This document shows positions 6,639 through 6,684 of a stretch of 6,684 nucleotides of DNA, in pieces. Source of the stretch: Candidatus Stahliibacteriota bacterium (lineage in GTDB: Bacteria; Hydrothermota; Tepidihabitantia; SM23-42); the NCBI GenBank assembly GCA_004376785.1, contig SOIY01000327.1:1-6684 (forward strand), read 5' to 3'. The notes below the pieces were generated by a model that had not been told where the DNA came from, ran no database searches, and saw only the letters and a program-made list of their open reading frames with translations. Every line of letters starts with the position of its first letter. Position 1 is the first letter of the stretch. Made by a program: the position numbers and the translations under genes.

Positions 6639-6674
6639 GGTTTGGAAACGAGAAAAAATTCCCGCATCCAAACC
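6639..6674 (-). other. 36-nt hairpin upstream of hutU
   Basis: On the minus strand GGTTTGGA (6674-6667) pairs perfectly with TCCAAACC (6646-6639). Inside, CGGGAA pairs with TTCTCG (one G.U) across a TTTT loop, with one U.U mismatch and one G.U joining the two stems. That makes about 15 pairs in 36 nt. The G.U pairs work only in minus-strand RNA, that is, in the hutU sense. No T-tract follows, so it is not a standard intrinsic terminator. It ends 34 nt before the hutU ATG. Confidence 0.6.
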
Positions 6675-6684
6675 TATTTTCCAT

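Larger units (their letters stand above)
6604..6684 (-). other. Possible 3' end of an upstream gene
   Basis: Two minus-strand frames are open from the window edge. One ends in TAA at 6606-6604, overlapping the hutU ATG by one base as TAATG, which would couple the two genes; its last residues read EPITILMKEV. The other ends in TAA at 6629-6627, 22 nt before hutU, and reads DAGIFSRFQTLSQ. I recognise neither, and the segment may simply be a non-coding leader since it holds a stable hairpin. Confidence 0.3.

Noticed and set aside
6639..6674. Hairpin before hutU as an intrinsic terminator, CRISPR repeat or attC site
   Set aside because: No T-tract follows on the minus strand, only a single copy is present with no spacers, and the arms do not match the integron core-site consensus.

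Overview
The window is a compact, AT-rich bacterial segment in which every recognisable gene lies on the minus strand. Read in the direction of transcription (right to left) the order is hutU, an M23-family envelope peptidase, nadA, a 378-bp non-coding gap, rho, rpmE and prfB. The genes are ordinary bacterial housekeeping and catabolic families. An RF2 with a programmed frameshift, an M23 peptidase with a coiled coil and one membrane anchor, and a short-form NadA point to a bacterium with a peptidoglycan wall. The RF2 motif around GGQ (GGHGGQSVNKV) recalls FCB-group and candidate-phylum proteins. I cannot place the phylum from sequence alone, so that is only a weak guess.

Right part (6684-4919): hutU encodes urocanate hydratase, the second step of histidine degradation. 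It has a strong Shine-Dalgarno and is preceded by a 36-nt hairpin and possibly by the end of another gene. The protein is full length and keeps the NAD-binding motif, but carries Leu where the Pseudomonas enzyme has its essential Cys410.

Middle (4918-3021): a consensus-perfect promoter (TTGACA-N16-TATAAT) sits between hutU and the M23 gene. It should drive M23 and nadA as a two-gene unit, with only 8 nt between them. The M23 gene starts with TTG.

Gap (3020-2643): this holds a second promoter with the same TTGACA-N16-TATAAT architecture, implying a leader of about 280 nt upstream of rho. The gap also holds an imperfect tandem repeat just after nadA and an 18-bp perfect palindrome within the leader. 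No protein-coding gene is convincing here.

Left part (2642-15): rho, rpmE and prfB are packed with 11-nt and 3-nt spacings and look like one transcript joining transcription termination, a ribosomal protein and translation termination. prfB is split by an in-frame UGA at codon 30 within the classic CTTTGAC slip site. The true product is about 372 residues made by +1 frameshifting, not the 312-residue open frame that starts at 953.

No wholly new system is evident. The points most worth checking are the HutU Cys-to-Leu change, the long rho leader with its palindrome, the hairpin before hutU, and the prfB recoding site, which automated annotation can easily miss.
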